NCBI GenBank assembly: GCA_009693705.1 | Contig: SHWS01000007.1 | Location: forward strand, 1 to 59,234 | Reading direction: 5' to 3' | Length of the DNA stretch: 59,234 bases | Origin: Pelagibacteraceae bacterium | GTDB lineage: Bacteria > Pseudomonadota > Alphaproteobacteria > Pelagibacterales > Pelagibacteraceae | In this document: in pieces, positions 42,387 through 52,153 of the stretch | Layout: each line of letters opens with the position of its first letter | Position numbering within the stretch: position 1 is the first letter of the stretch | The notes under the pieces: generated by a model | What the model was told of the DNA's origin: nothing | Database searches by the model: none | Seen by the model: only the letters and a program-made list of their open reading frames with translations | Translations under genes and position numbers: made by a program

Positions 42387-42670
42387 ATATTAACATAAAA
42401 AAATATTATCTTAAATTTAATTAATAAATGTTAAAATTTATTTCATAGCTTTTTAAGATATTAAATATTTTTTTATTTTCTATTTACTTAAAAACTTGTT
42501 CTAAAATTTATCTACATACATATTGTTAATAGACGTGACACCTTGTAGCAACAATATTACATTTTTTAAGATTGTTTTTGGCGTCTTTAAAAAAATTTCA
42601 TTAAATCAAATAGTCTATGATAAAATTTGATGATTATATTTTGCTGTTGATCTAGCGTTACTTAATAAAT
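42387..42670. other. 284-base spacer upstream of the GcvT-fused dehydrogenase
   Basis: Mostly A/T runs, but one stretch (about 42530-42597) is less A/T-rich and rich in short inverted repeats: ATTGTT near 42522 with AACAAT near 42550, the latter also able to pair with a second ATTGTT near 42583, and GACG near 42532 with CGTC near 42592. On the minus strand this would lie in the leader, about 150-215 bases before the dehydrogenase start. It is not the glycine or SAM riboswitch pattern as I know them. No gene is seen. Confidence 0.35.
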
Positions 42671-43156
42671 TTAATCTCTAAAATTTATGAATTCCATTGG
42701 TAAGCCAATATCAATAGCTCTGATAGCAGAAATTGCCTCTTGTAAATCATCTCGCTTTTTTCCATCTGCACGTAACTCTTCTCCTTGAATTTTTATTTGG
42801 ATTTTAAGTTTTAAGGTTTTTACTTGGGCGATAATTTTTTTCGCTGTTTCTTGATCAATTCCTTCTTTTAATTCACTTATTTGTCTAATAGTACCGCCAG
42901 TTGCATTTTCTGAATTTTTTATTTTAATTACTCTTGGATCTACTTTACGTCTTACCAGATGGGTTTGTAGTAATTCATTAACTTGTTTAAGTTTTAAATT
43001 ATCAGGAGCAAGAGTAGTGATCGTTTTATCTTTTCTTTCAATTGAAATATTTAGCCCTTTAAAATCATAACGTGTTCCGATTTCTCTTAAACAATTAGCA
43101 ATCGCATTATCAAATTCTTGATAATTAATTCTACTTACAACATCAAAAGAGGGCAT
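42671..43156 (-). CDS. yajQ: YajQ family nucleotide-binding protein
   Basis: A 161-residue UPF0234 protein, starting MPSFDVVSRINYQEFDNAI as usual and containing GTRYDFKG and QIQIKIQGEELRADGKKRDDLQ-like segments that make up the two ferredoxin-like domains. Family members bind nucleic acid or nucleotides, and some bind cyclic di-GMP. The function in this organism is unknown. It stands alone, with the MFS transporter gene 64 bases upstream on the same strand. Confidence 0.9.
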   Translation of the reverse strand: MPSFDVVSRINYQEFDNAIANCLREIGTRYDFKGLNISIERKDKTITTLAPDNLKLKQVNELLQTHLVRRKVDPRVIKIKNSENATGGTIRQISELKEGIDQETAKKIIAQVKTLKLKIQIKIQGEELRADGKKRDDLQEAISAIRAIDIGLPMEFINFRD

Positions 43157-43220
43157 ATTTTTATTTTTAATTCTACCATTATCTTATAATTTTTAAAAAT
43201 TATAATAGCTTTTTTATATT

Positions 43221-44495
43221 TTATTTTGTTACAGGTTCTTCTATTGGCATAGTGCTAGGATTTAATTCCATTCCAACCGCTGTAATGGTTTGAGGAAGTG
43301 CCACAAACTGTGAATCTGGGTTTTGCACGCTGGATCTAATTGTCATTCGATAGATTGCAAAAACTCCAATTAATAAATGAAAAAAAATTATAAAGATAAA
43401 ATATCCATTTGAACCTACCATGCTCATTAAAATAGAGCATAAAAACGGACCACTTATTGCCCCAAAGCCATATGCAAATTGCAATCCTGCACCAGCGGCT
43501 ACAAATTTTTCTCTAGAAATAAAATCATTTGTATGAGCAAAAATTATTGCAAACATAGGTAGACTTGCAAAAGAAAATAATACTAAAAATAGATAAAACC
43601 AAACTTTTGAAGATCCTAAGCCATCTGGCAAATACATTGAGTTTGTTGAATACATTGTACATAAAGCAAAAAAAGCAGAGATAAAAGTTGAATAGATGAT
43701 TACTTTTCTTCTGTCAAAAAAATCAGAAATTTTTCCAATGGGCCACTGAGATAAAGCTCCTGAAATAGTTAATAAAAATGTAACAAGTGATATCTCGAAA
43801 ATAGTAAAATTCATCGAGATCGCATATACAGCTAATAAGGAAAGTAATGCAGATTGCATAGTTCCATATAGCACAGCACTAACGATTCCTAGAGGTGAAG
43901 TTTTATAAAGTTCTTTTAAAGACATTCCTTTGATATCTTTAAAATTAGGAGCTTCTCTTCTGGTTAATAGTATTGGCACTAATGCTAGTGACATTAATAA
44001 AGAAATTAAAATAAAAGGTTCAAAGTTTGTTGGGCTATTAAAGTTAAGTAAAAACATTCCAAATGCCATTGAGCCATATAAGACAACCATATAAATTGAC
44101 AACACACTTCCACGATTTTCATTGGATGAGCGATCATTTAACCAACTTTCAGAAATGGTATACATCGAGACCAAACTCATTCCAGTAATTAATCTTAATA
44201 AAAACCAAGCAAACGGATTAATAATAATTGAATGAAGCAAAACTGCTATTGAAGCGAGTGAAGCAAATGCAGCAAAGGCTCTAATATGACCAACTCGACC
44301 TATGATTGTTGGAATTGTTTTTGCTCCTAAAAAATAACCAGCATAAAAACCTGATAAAATAAAACCTGTTGAAATTACCGTGAAATCCTCTTGAACTGCT
44401 CTAATTCCTAAAAGTGAACTTTGATAACCATGAGCAATCATCATTAAGCTTATCCCTAAAAAAAGTGCCCAGGTATTTGATACTATTTTTCTCAT
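43221..44495 (-). CDS. MFS transporter, YcaD-like
   Basis: A 424-residue major-facilitator protein with twelve hydrophobic segments. The family's loop 2-3 is GFYAGYFLGAKTIPTIIGRVGHIRAF-like, with the G-x-x-x-G-R pattern, and the second half repeats it as ALSQWPIGKISDFFDRRKV. The SESWLNDRSS stretch after helix 4 is typical of YcaD/TsgA-like members. It presumably exports or imports a small organic molecule; the substrate cannot be read. It lies 57 bases after the EamA gene on the same strand. Confidence 0.83.
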   Translation of the reverse strand: MRKIVSNTWALFLGISLMMIAHGYQSSLLGIRAVQEDFTVISTGFILSGFYAGYFLGAKTIPTIIGRVGHIRAFAAFASLASIAVLLHSIIINPFAWFLLRLITGMSLVSMYTISESWLNDRSSNENRGSVLSIYMVVLYGSMAFGMFLLNFNSPTNFEPFILISLLMSLALVPILLTRREAPNFKDIKGMSLKELYKTSPLGIVSAVLYGTMQSALLSLLAVYAISMNFTIFEISLVTFLLTISGALSQWPIGKISDFFDRRKVIIYSTFISAFFALCTMYSTNSMYLPDGLGSSKVWFYLFLVLFSFASLPMFAIIFAHTNDFISREKFVAAGAGLQFAYGFGAISGPFLCSILMSMVGSNGYFIFIIFFHLLIGVFAIYRMTIRSSVQNPDSQFVALPQTITAVGMELNPSTMPIEEPVTK

Positions 44496-44552
44496 AAATC
44501 GATTTTATTTAGCTCGGACTTATTCTCGAATAAAGTCTTTATTATGACAAGT

Positions 44553-45431
44553 TTATGAATTTCTAAGTTTTAAAAAAGAGTGAATAGCTAAGGTTAAAAT
44601 AATAACAGTACCACCTTGGAGAGTTTCTAAACTAGGCTGTTCTTTAATTACCATCCAAACCCAAAATGGTCCAATGATCGTTTCTAGTAGAAAGAAGAGA
44701 TTTACTTCTTCGGCAGGTATAAATCTTGGTGCAATGGTTACTAAAACAAAAGGTATTGCAACGCACATTATACACATTAAGGGAACTAACCAAAGATTTC
44801 TTTCAACCAACAAATAAGACTCAATAAAAAACATTGCAAAAATTGCAACAAGCATTTTCCCAACAACAGCTGCAGGTACCAGGTTTTTTTTCTTAGCTGA
44901 TCTAATAGTTACAGCACCCATAGCCAATCCAAGAGCTGTAACAAGTCCCAATATATCTCCAAAAATATTCCCTAATTGCAGAGAGTCATAAAAAATATAA
45001 ACTGCGGCCACAAAAGTTACAGCAATTGCAATCCATGTTTTCTTATCTGGCATTTCTTTTAGAAAAAAAGCACCTAGAATAGCAGACAACATTGGTGCCA
45101 TAGCAATCATTACCAAGGTATTAGCCACATTAGTGTTTTGAATTGAAACTACAAAAGCTACGTTAGTTATAGCGAACGTTGAGATATAAAATAAACCATG
45201 AAGGCCACTTGATATTAATATTTTAAAGAAATTTAATTTATAAATTAACAACATGACAAAAAAAACAACCAAAAAAGGAATTGCACCTCTATAAAAAACT
45301 AAAGTCCAGGTTTCAATGCCAGATAATCTAATAAATAAACTATCAGGGGTTATAAACATGACACCAATGAACGCTAATAATGACCCTTTTTGTTGATCAG
45401 ATAAATTTTTCAAGCTTTTAAATCCTTCCAA
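44553..45431 (-). CDS. EamA/DMT-family transporter
   Basis: Inner-membrane protein of 292 residues with about ten helices as two EamA repeats. Clear parts are GVMFITPDSLFIRLSGIETW in the first repeat and LETIIGPFWVWMVIKEQPS in the second. It overlaps gshB by 22 bases, so the gene could be co-expressed with glutathione synthesis, and a thiol or amino-acid cargo is conceivable. It is the third EamA transporter in this window. Substrate and direction are unknown. Confidence 0.83.
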   Translation of the reverse strand: MEGFKSLKNLSDQQKGSLLAFIGVMFITPDSLFIRLSGIETWTLVFYRGAIPFLVVFFVMLLIYKLNFFKILISSGLHGLFYISTFAITNVAFVVSIQNTNVANTLVMIAMAPMLSAILGAFFLKEMPDKKTWIAIAVTFVAAVYIFYDSLQLGNIFGDILGLVTALGLAMGAVTIRSAKKKNLVPAAVVGKMLVAIFAMFFIESYLLVERNLWLVPLMCIMCVAIPFVLVTIAPRFIPAEEVNLFFLLETIIGPFWVWMVIKEQPSLETLQGGTVIILTLAIHSFLKLRNS

Positions 45432-46336
45432 AAAGTTTTAGCAAGATTTATTCCAGATAAGTCATATAAAGTTTTAAGTCCAGTAGGAGAGGTAACATTA
45501 ATATCTCCATTAAGTTTTTGATCAATAAAATCTATTCCTGAAAAATAAATATTTTCTTTTTTTAAATCTTTAGCAATTATTTTTGAAATATTGGCTTCCG
45601 TTTTAGTTAGAGCAATATTAATAGCCCGACCTCCTTTGCTCATATTACTTAAATAAGAACCTTTCTTTGGCACTCTTGAAATAGCGCCAACTATTTTGCC
45701 ATTAATTAAAAAAACTCTTTTGTCACCTTTTGAGATTTTTGGTAAAAATTTTTGGCACATAATGTGGTTATGTTTTTTAATAATTTTATTAATTAAATTT
45801 TTATTAAATTTATTAAAAAGATAAATATCATTACCACCATGACCATGAATAGGTTTAATAATTACTTTCGAATGATTTTTAAAAAAATTTTTTATTTCGT
45901 CAATATTTTTAGTAAATATTGTACTTGGCATATATTTTTGATATTTGCTTGAATAGAGCTTTTCAGAGACATTTCTAATCGCAGTTGGATCGTTAATAAT
46001 TTTAACTTTGAGTTTTATTGTATCTAAAATATATGTAGTTGAAATATATTCTAGATTAAAAGGGGGATTTTGTCTAATTAGAATAAACTTACATTTACTA
46101 AGGTTTAATTTTTGTCTTTTTAATATTTTATAAAAATTTTTATTGCTATAATCAAATTTAATAAAATATCCCTCTGCTATTACGTTTTTATTAATAATCG
46201 ATAAATCTTTAGGTTCGTAATAATAAATTTTATATTTTTTTTTCTGTATCTCGTTTGCCAAGAATACACTAGTATCAGTTAGTTGATTTAATTTTGAAGG
46301 ATGATTTCCTTGGATGGCAACTATTTTATTTGTCAT
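45410..46336 (-). CDS. gshB: Glutathione synthetase
   Basis: An ATP-grasp enzyme of about 308 residues that joins glycine to gamma-glutamylcysteine. Features: the N-terminal VAIQGNHPSKLN domain, the INDPTAIRNVSEKLYSSKY segment, the ATP-grasp strand KVIIKPIHGHGGNDIYLF, and a C-terminal DVNVTSPTGLKTL-like segment (written INVTSPTGLKTL here) that binds substrate. I start it at ATG 46336; the frame opens three codons earlier at 46345. It overlaps gshA by 11 bases and the transporter gene by 22, so this is a three-gene operon. Confidence 0.88.
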   Translation of the reverse strand: MTNKIVAIQGNHPSKLNQLTDTSVFLANEIQKKKYKIYYYEPKDLSIINKNVIAEGYFIKFDYSNKNFYKILKRQKLNLSKCKFILIRQNPPFNLEYISTTYILDTIKLKVKIINDPTAIRNVSEKLYSSKYQKYMPSTIFTKNIDEIKNFFKNHSKVIIKPIHGHGGNDIYLFNKFNKNLINKIIKKHNHIMCQKFLPKISKGDKRVFLINGKIVGAISRVPKKGSYLSNMSKGGRAINIALTKTEANISKIIAKDLKKENIYFSGIDFIDQKLNGDINVTSPTGLKTLYDLSGINLAKTFWKDLKA

Positions 46337-47624
46337 ATAATTCATCTAAATTCTCATTTATTGAAAATTTATTAATCATATGATCTGCATTGGTGGTTTT
46401 ATTATCAATTACTTTTTGTAAATGATTTAAAAATATAGTTTCATTTTTTTTATGTTTATTTAAAATATCTCTTTTATTTAGACCTTTTTTTGAAAGTTCT
46501 AATAAAATTGATGCCCAATAAAGAAGATCTTTTCCCATTAATTGAGTGTTAAAACCTTTTTTAGGTGCCTCAAGATAAGCATTAATAATTTTATCTTTGT
46601 CCCACTTTGAAATTAGTTCATAGGTTTCATCAACATTTCCATATAGTAAGCCAGTATTAAAAGCAGGACCTGAACATAAACAATCCCAACCACAAGCGTC
46701 CATAGATCTAAGTTCAATGTATTTTTTTAATCTATTTTCAGTAAAGAGGGTAGTTAGATGTGTGGTTAAATCATCTTCAGTAGGCAATCTATTGTTTATT
46801 TCACTAATTTTACCCGCCATAAAATCCTTAAAAATATAATTTTGACCACCTATATAATTATTATTATGTTTTATAAATAAAATAGGAAAGTCTATTGTAA
46901 ATTCAGCGTACTTTTCAAAATTTAAGTTTTCAAAAAATATTTTCGGAAGACCACCACGAGAAGTATTTTGCCAAACTCTTGATCTATAAGATAAGTAATT
47001 ACTATTTTTTTTTTCAACTATTGCGGAGTTTGCAAATAAGGCAATTGAAATAGGTACAATTGAATTTGCAATTTTAAATTTTTTTACAAAATCTTCTTCT
47101 GAATTATAATCAATATTGAGTTGGGTGCCACAAGTTCGGTACATCATATCTAGACTTAGCTGACCTCCTTTAGGCATATCTTTTGTCATTAGCTCATACC
47201 TTTTTTTTGGATTGTTGGGTATGTCTTCTAATTTTGAAATTGGATCAAATCCTGCACTAACGATTTTTATATTTAGTTTTTTGGTAACTTGTTTTAGTTC
47301 AAATAAATAATCTTGAGCTTCTGCGCAAACCTCATGGATATGGTTTAGTTTATCTCCTGAAAGTTCAATTTGATTTCCAGGTTCAAGAGTTATGTTTTTG
47401 CCCCCTTTGTTTAAAGCAATAATATTATTTTTTTCATATACGGGTTTCCAACCGAATTCTATTAGAGCAGCAAAAATTTCTTTAACTTTAGAATAATTTA
47501 TTCTTTTATCGTCTTTTATATTAAAAAGGAATTTTTCATGTTCAATTCCTAATTTAAGATTATTTAAGTCTTTTATTCCAGATTTGAAGTATTCAATAAT
47601 CTGTTTTTTTGTATTTATCATCAA
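46326..47624 (-). CDS. gshA: Glutamate-cysteine ligase (plant/alphaproteobacterial GCS2 type)
   Basis: The first enzyme of glutathione synthesis, forming gamma-glutamylcysteine with ATP. It is 432 residues long. Features of the GCS2 family are IEHEKFLF at the N-terminus, LEPGNQIELSG, MMYRTCGTQLNIDY and ELRSMDACGWDCLCS. This is the type found in alphaproteobacteria and plants rather than the E. coli type. gshB follows, overlapping by 11 bases. Glutathione supports oxidative-stress defence and formaldehyde handling, which fits the C1 metabolism seen in the window. Confidence 0.9.
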   Translation of the reverse strand: MMINTKKQIIEYFKSGIKDLNNLKLGIEHEKFLFNIKDDKRINYSKVKEIFAALIEFGWKPVYEKNNIIALNKGGKNITLEPGNQIELSGDKLNHIHEVCAEAQDYLFELKQVTKKLNIKIVSAGFDPISKLEDIPNNPKKRYELMTKDMPKGGQLSLDMMYRTCGTQLNIDYNSEEDFVKKFKIANSIVPISIALFANSAIVEKKNSNYLSYRSRVWQNTSRGGLPKIFFENLNFEKYAEFTIDFPILFIKHNNNYIGGQNYIFKDFMAGKISEINNRLPTEDDLTTHLTTLFTENRLKKYIELRSMDACGWDCLCSGPAFNTGLLYGNVDETYELISKWDKDKIINAYLEAPKKGFNTQLMGKDLLYWASILLELSKKGLNKRDILNKHKKNETIFLNHLQKVIDNKTTNADHMINKFSINENLDELYDK

Positions 47625-47764
47625 TATTAGATAGTAATTTATTAATAAATTTAAAGCAAAGAATTCAATTTTCTTTAAAAATATTTATAATCTTATGTAA
47701 AATCCTATGAAGATTTGCTTTGATATTGTGGATAAAAAAAAGCTTAGACTTTTTGGTTGATTAA

Positions 47765-49246
47765 TTAGTTATTAGATCCGGTACTTAGTAAAGATAATTG
47801 AGTTATTTTATTATCTCCAAGTTCATCAATTGGTTTAACTGGGTAGTCACCAGTAAAATAGTGATCGGTTAATTGAGGATAGTTATCATTTCTTTTTTCA
47901 AAGCCTATGGCTCTGTATAATCCATCTAATGAGAGAAATTTGAGGGATTTTGCCCCTATGTATTCACAGATTTCATCATTAGTTTTATTTGCTGCTAATA
48001 ATTCCTTTTTGGTAGGTGTGTCTACTCCATAAAAATCAGGATATCTTATTTCTGGGCACGCAATTTGAACATGCACTTCTTTAGCACCAGCGTCGTACAA
48101 CATTTTGACAATTTTGTGAGAAGTTGTACCCCTTACTAAAGAGTCGTCTATTAGTATAATTTTTTTATTTTTGACTGTTGTTTGATTTGCATTTAATTTT
48201 AATTTTACTCCTAAGCTTCTAATTTTTTGACTTGGCTCGATAAAAGTTCTACCAACATAATGGTTTCTAACAAGACCATGTTCAAAATTTTTGCCGATAG
48301 ATTGTGCAAAACCTAGCGCAGCAGCATTTCCAGAATCTGGAACCGGCACAATTATATCAGCGTCAATATCATTTTCTTTGGCAAGTTCTTTACCAAGGTT
48401 TTTTCTATGTTCATATGCAGTTTTGCCATCAATTAAACTATCTGGTCTTGCAAAATAGATGTATTCAAATACACAGGGTCTAACTTTTTGAGGAGGGAAG
48501 GGTTTAATACTTTGTAGCTGATTATTTTCAATCATAACTATTTCACCGTTTTCAACTTCTCTTACAAATTTTGCTCCAATAATGTCTAGAGCACATGTTT
48601 CTGATGCTAAAACATAACTATCTTTTAATTTTCCGATTATTAAAGGTCTTATCCCAAATGGATCTCTAACACCTACCAAAGCGTTTTGAGTTAACATGAC
48701 TAGAGCATAACCACCTTGTATTTGAAATATTGCATCAATAATTTTATCTATTGTTTTAGGTCTTTTAGATTTTGCAATTAATTGGACAATCGTTTCTGTA
48801 TCTGAAGTAGTGTAAAAGATAGCACCATCCTCAACTAGTTTTTTTCTAAGGGTTATCGAGTTAGTTAGATTTCCATTATGAGCTACACCAATTCCCCCAG
48901 CATTTGTATCAGCAAAAAATGGCTGAATATTTCTTAAAGTGTTTTCGCCAGTCGTGCTATATCTGTTATGACCAATAGCGTAATTTCCTTTAAGATTTTT
49001 TAATAATTTTTCTTCATTAAAGTTATCACCTACTAAACCAAATCTTTTTTCTGAATAATATTTTTCTCCATCAAAACTGACTATTCCACAACCTTCTTGT
49101 CCACGATGTTGAAGTGCGTGAAGACCAAGTGCAGTAAGTGCAGATGCATCTGGAGTGTTACTGATACCAAATACTCCACATTCCTCTTTTAATTTTGGAT
49201 CAAATATTGTTAATTTTTTCCTTAGAATCTTGATATATTTCTTCAT
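47765..49246 (-). CDS. purF: Amidophosphoribosyltransferase
   Basis: The first committed enzyme of purine synthesis, making phosphoribosylamine from PRPP and glutamine. It is 493 residues long. The N-terminal glutaminase nucleophile is C23 in KEECGVFGI, so a 22-residue propeptide is expected to be removed. The PRPP loop is IILIDDSLVRGTTSHK. The ATG at 49246 makes it overlap cvpA by 47 bases, but no ATG, GTG or TTG that would shorten this is evident before the conserved cysteine. cvpA-purF is a familiar pair in proteobacteria. Confidence 0.92.
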   Translation of the reverse strand: MKKYIKILRKKLTIFDPKLKEECGVFGISNTPDASALTALGLHALQHRGQEGCGIVSFDGEKYYSEKRFGLVGDNFNEEKLLKNLKGNYAIGHNRYSTTGENTLRNIQPFFADTNAGGIGVAHNGNLTNSITLRKKLVEDGAIFYTTSDTETIVQLIAKSKRPKTIDKIIDAIFQIQGGYALVMLTQNALVGVRDPFGIRPLIIGKLKDSYVLASETCALDIIGAKFVREVENGEIVMIENNQLQSIKPFPPQKVRPCVFEYIYFARPDSLIDGKTAYEHRKNLGKELAKENDIDADIIVPVPDSGNAAALGFAQSIGKNFEHGLVRNHYVGRTFIEPSQKIRSLGVKLKLNANQTTVKNKKIILIDDSLVRGTTSHKIVKMLYDAGAKEVHVQIACPEIRYPDFYGVDTPTKKELLAANKTNDEICEYIGAKSLKFLSLDGLYRAIGFEKRNDNYPQLTDHYFTGDYPVKPIDELGDNKITQLSLLSTGSNN

Positions 49247-49742
49247 TGGGAAGTTCTTTCAAGAGATAGTTACTACCTTTTTCTAAATATGGAAAGACGT
49301 ATGATTTATCTAAATTTATTGGCCATTTATCATAGTTATAGACAATGTGAATAGCAGAAAAAATAAACAATGAAAAAATATAAGCTTTAATAAAACCAAA
49401 AAAGAATCCAAACATCGCATCTAATCCTCCAAGACGTGAGTAGATGACTGCTTTGCTTATTAATTTATTAACAATTAAAATCACAAAGATTGTAACAATA
49501 AATATACTAATATTTAAACCAATGTCGAGTATGTACTCATTGTCAATGACATCTTTTAAATAAGGTTTAGCTATTGGAAATAAATTAATCGTTACAACAT
49601 AAGCTAATACCCATTTAGCCATCCCAAGTAAACTTAAAACAAATCCTCTTATATAACATTGGATTGAATAAAAAATAGAAATTGCCATATATAAAAGATC
49701 AATTGGATTTTCAACAAAAAAAACTTTTAATGTTTCAAGCAT
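49200..49742 (-). CDS. cvpA: CvpA family membrane protein
   Basis: A 180-residue inner-membrane protein with four hydrophobic helices, matching the CvpA pattern (YSIQCYIRGFVLSLLGMAKW and YSRLGGLDAMFGFFFGFIKAYIF). The name comes from colicin V production in E. coli; a role in envelope homeostasis is suggested elsewhere. It lies directly before purF, overlapping it by 47 bases, and shares the single base at 49742 with the MMPL gene that follows on the right, so the three genes form an operon. Confidence 0.85.
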   Translation of the reverse strand: MLETLKVFFVENPIDLLYMAISIFYSIQCYIRGFVLSLLGMAKWVLAYVVTINLFPIAKPYLKDVIDNEYILDIGLNISIFIVTIFVILIVNKLISKAVIYSRLGGLDAMFGFFFGFIKAYIFSLFIFSAIHIVYNYDKWPINLDKSYVFPYLEKGSNYLLKELPNEEIYQDSKEKINNI

Positions 49743-52132
49743 TAAAGCTCTTTCCCAAAAGGTTTAACAATTAAGATTAAGCACGGTAATAAAGTTAACA
49801 CAAATATCATAGCCAATAACATTGCGAGCCCAGTAAACATTCCAAAATATATTGTTGGAATGAATTTAGAAAAGATTAAAATTGAAAAACCAAAAATAAT
49901 AGTAATAGAAGTATTTAATATAGCAACACCAACTGTTGAATGACAAACTCTTATAGTTTTGGTATAATCTTTTATCACATTAAACTCCTCTCTAAATCTA
50001 TAAATATAATGAATGCTATTGTCGACAGCTATCCCAATGGTAATTGAAGCAATTGTAATAGTCATCATATCTAAAGGAATTCCAAGTAAACCAATAATTC
50101 CTAAAATAAAAATTGCAGCAATAAAATTTGGCACAACTCCAATTACAGATAATTTTATATTTTTAAATAAAATTACAAACATAGCAAAAATTCCTGCCAT
50201 CACTAGTCCTAGACTTAAAATTTGAGATTTAAACAAACTCTGGAGTAAGTTATTATATAAAATTAAAACACCTCCAATTTTATACTCATCTTCCTGTAAG
50301 CCAATTTTATTTTTTAGATCATAATTAATTTTATTAATTAAATCATTTCTTTTTAAGTTTTCTTGTGAGTCAATAATTCTTAAATTAATTCTTGCCTCAT
50401 TATCTTTTATAGAAATGTAAGGATCTACAATCTCTGTTTTTAAACTTTGAGGAATTTTAGAATAAAGAACTGCCATCTCTAATGTTCCAAGAGGCTTATT
50501 ATTATTTAATTGTGTGCCAATATCTATAATTGAAGAAAATGATAAAACTTTGCCAACTTGAGGTAGGCTATCTAGATAATTATGAACAGAAGTAATTTTA
50601 TCCATTTTATCCTTTGTAAACCAATATTTTTCCTCATTACCTTCCTCCTCAGCTCCCCAGTCATCAGCTTCATTTTCTTCTAGACTTTGAGTTTCTTTTT
50701 TAGGAAATTTTAAAATGATTTCTAAAGGTGTTGTGCCTCCTAATTCGTCATCAATGAGCTTCATTCCTTTATAAATTTCAGTATTTTTATTGAAATAGTT
50801 AATAAAACTATTTTCAACTTCAAGACGACTTATTCCTAAGATACTTAAAATAATTACTATACCTGTGATACCAAAAATTGTTTTTTTATTATTTAAAGAT
50901 AACTCGCCAAAGAATGAAGTAATTTTAGAATTTTTCTCCTCTTGCAAAGATATATTTTTTGTTGATGTAAAGTTCAAGAGGCTAGGTAGCAAAGTAAAAG
51001 TTATAATAAAAGATACAGCAAGACCAATCGTCATCATCCAACCGAAATCTATAATTGGTTTAATGCCACTAAATACCAGAGATAAAAATGCAAATATGGT
51101 TGTTAATACAGTATATAAAATGGGCATAAACATTTTACTGGTTGTAAGGTTTAATATTTCAAAATTATTTTGATTAGGAAAATCTTTTTTAATTTGTAAA
51201 AATCGATCACTCATATGAATATTCATTGCTATCGTTAAAATTAACATCAAGGCAATAAAATTTGATGAAATTACTGTAACTTTCCATCCTACAATTCCAA
51301 GTAGTCCCATCATAATAACCACTGAGAAAAAGCAGCTGCTAATTGGAACTAAAATCCAAATAAGTTTTCTAAACACAAACCATAAAGTAGCAATAATAAA
51401 TAGCAAAACTCCCAATCCAAAAACAATGATATCACTTTTAATAAATGTCATCATATCATCCGCAATCATTGGAATCCCACCTAGATAAATTTTACCAATA
51501 TCCTCATAACTTTTAATTACATTTCTAATTTCAATAATGTTCTCATGATTTTGTTTTTTAATTAAATCTTTATATATTTCTATTTCCTCTTTAGATTTAT
51601 TTTCAATATTTTCTAATTTTTCATTTGGTTTAATATAAATAAGAATGCCACTGGTTTTGCCATCTTCACTGATTATAAAGTTTTTAAAAACAGGACTATT
51701 AAAAATTTCTTTAAAACCTTTTTCCTTATCAACATCTTCATCTTTAAGTGTTTTAAAATTTTCCAATCTCTCTTGAATGGGCGCATCTGAATTTTCTAAT
51801 AACGGGATATCTAAAATAGTAATAACACTATGCACCCAATTTAAAGTTTGAATTTTATATTTTAGGCTTAATAAATTATTAACCGATGCATCACTCACCA
51901 TTCCTTCGTTGGGAGTATAGGTTAATATTAAAAATTCTTTAGAACCATATCGTTCTTTAATTTCTTCAAGATAAGATAAATCAGGATCTCCTTCAATTAA
52001 CAAGGTTTCAGATGAAGCATCTAATCTAAAATCTTTTGAATAATATCCAAAACTTAATACAGCAATAATTAATAAGGCAAAAATTGCTTTTGGATTTTTA
52101 AGAACAGTATTTTGGTATAAATTAGATAACAT
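49742..52132 (-). CDS. RND/MMPL-family transporter
   Basis: A 796-residue membrane protein with twelve predicted helices arranged as two repeats (helix 1, a large periplasmic domain, helices 2-6; then the same again). Segments typical of the MMPL group include GVLLFIIATLWFVFRKLIWI in the first half and IAVDNSIHYIYRFREEFN in the second, with two small-residue/charged helices for proton flow. Family members move lipids such as hopanoids or mycolates across the membrane. There is an acidic insert around residue 495 (EENEADDWGAEEEGNEE). It is read through into cvpA. The lipid moved is unknown. Confidence 0.82.
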   Translation of the reverse strand: MLSNLYQNTVLKNPKAIFALLIIAVLSFGYYSKDFRLDASSETLLIEGDPDLSYLEEIKERYGSKEFLILTYTPNEGMVSDASVNNLLSLKYKIQTLNWVHSVITILDIPLLENSDAPIQERLENFKTLKDEDVDKEKGFKEIFNSPVFKNFIISEDGKTSGILIYIKPNEKLENIENKSKEEIEIYKDLIKKQNHENIIEIRNVIKSYEDIGKIYLGGIPMIADDMMTFIKSDIIVFGLGVLLFIIATLWFVFRKLIWILVPISSCFFSVVIMMGLLGIVGWKVTVISSNFIALMLILTIAMNIHMSDRFLQIKKDFPNQNNFEILNLTTSKMFMPILYTVLTTIFAFLSLVFSGIKPIIDFGWMMTIGLAVSFIITFTLLPSLLNFTSTKNISLQEEKNSKITSFFGELSLNNKKTIFGITGIVIILSILGISRLEVENSFINYFNKNTEIYKGMKLIDDELGGTTPLEIILKFPKKETQSLEENEADDWGAEEEGNEEKYWFTKDKMDKITSVHNYLDSLPQVGKVLSFSSIIDIGTQLNNNKPLGTLEMAVLYSKIPQSLKTEIVDPYISIKDNEARINLRIIDSQENLKRNDLINKINYDLKNKIGLQEDEYKIGGVLILYNNLLQSLFKSQILSLGLVMAGIFAMFVILFKNIKLSVIGVVPNFIAAIFILGIIGLLGIPLDMMTITIASITIGIAVDNSIHYIYRFREEFNVIKDYTKTIRVCHSTVGVAILNTSITIIFGFSILIFSKFIPTIYFGMFTGLAMLLAMIFVLTLLPCLILIVKPFGKEL

Positions 52133-52153
52133 TCATAGGCTATATAATTGAAT

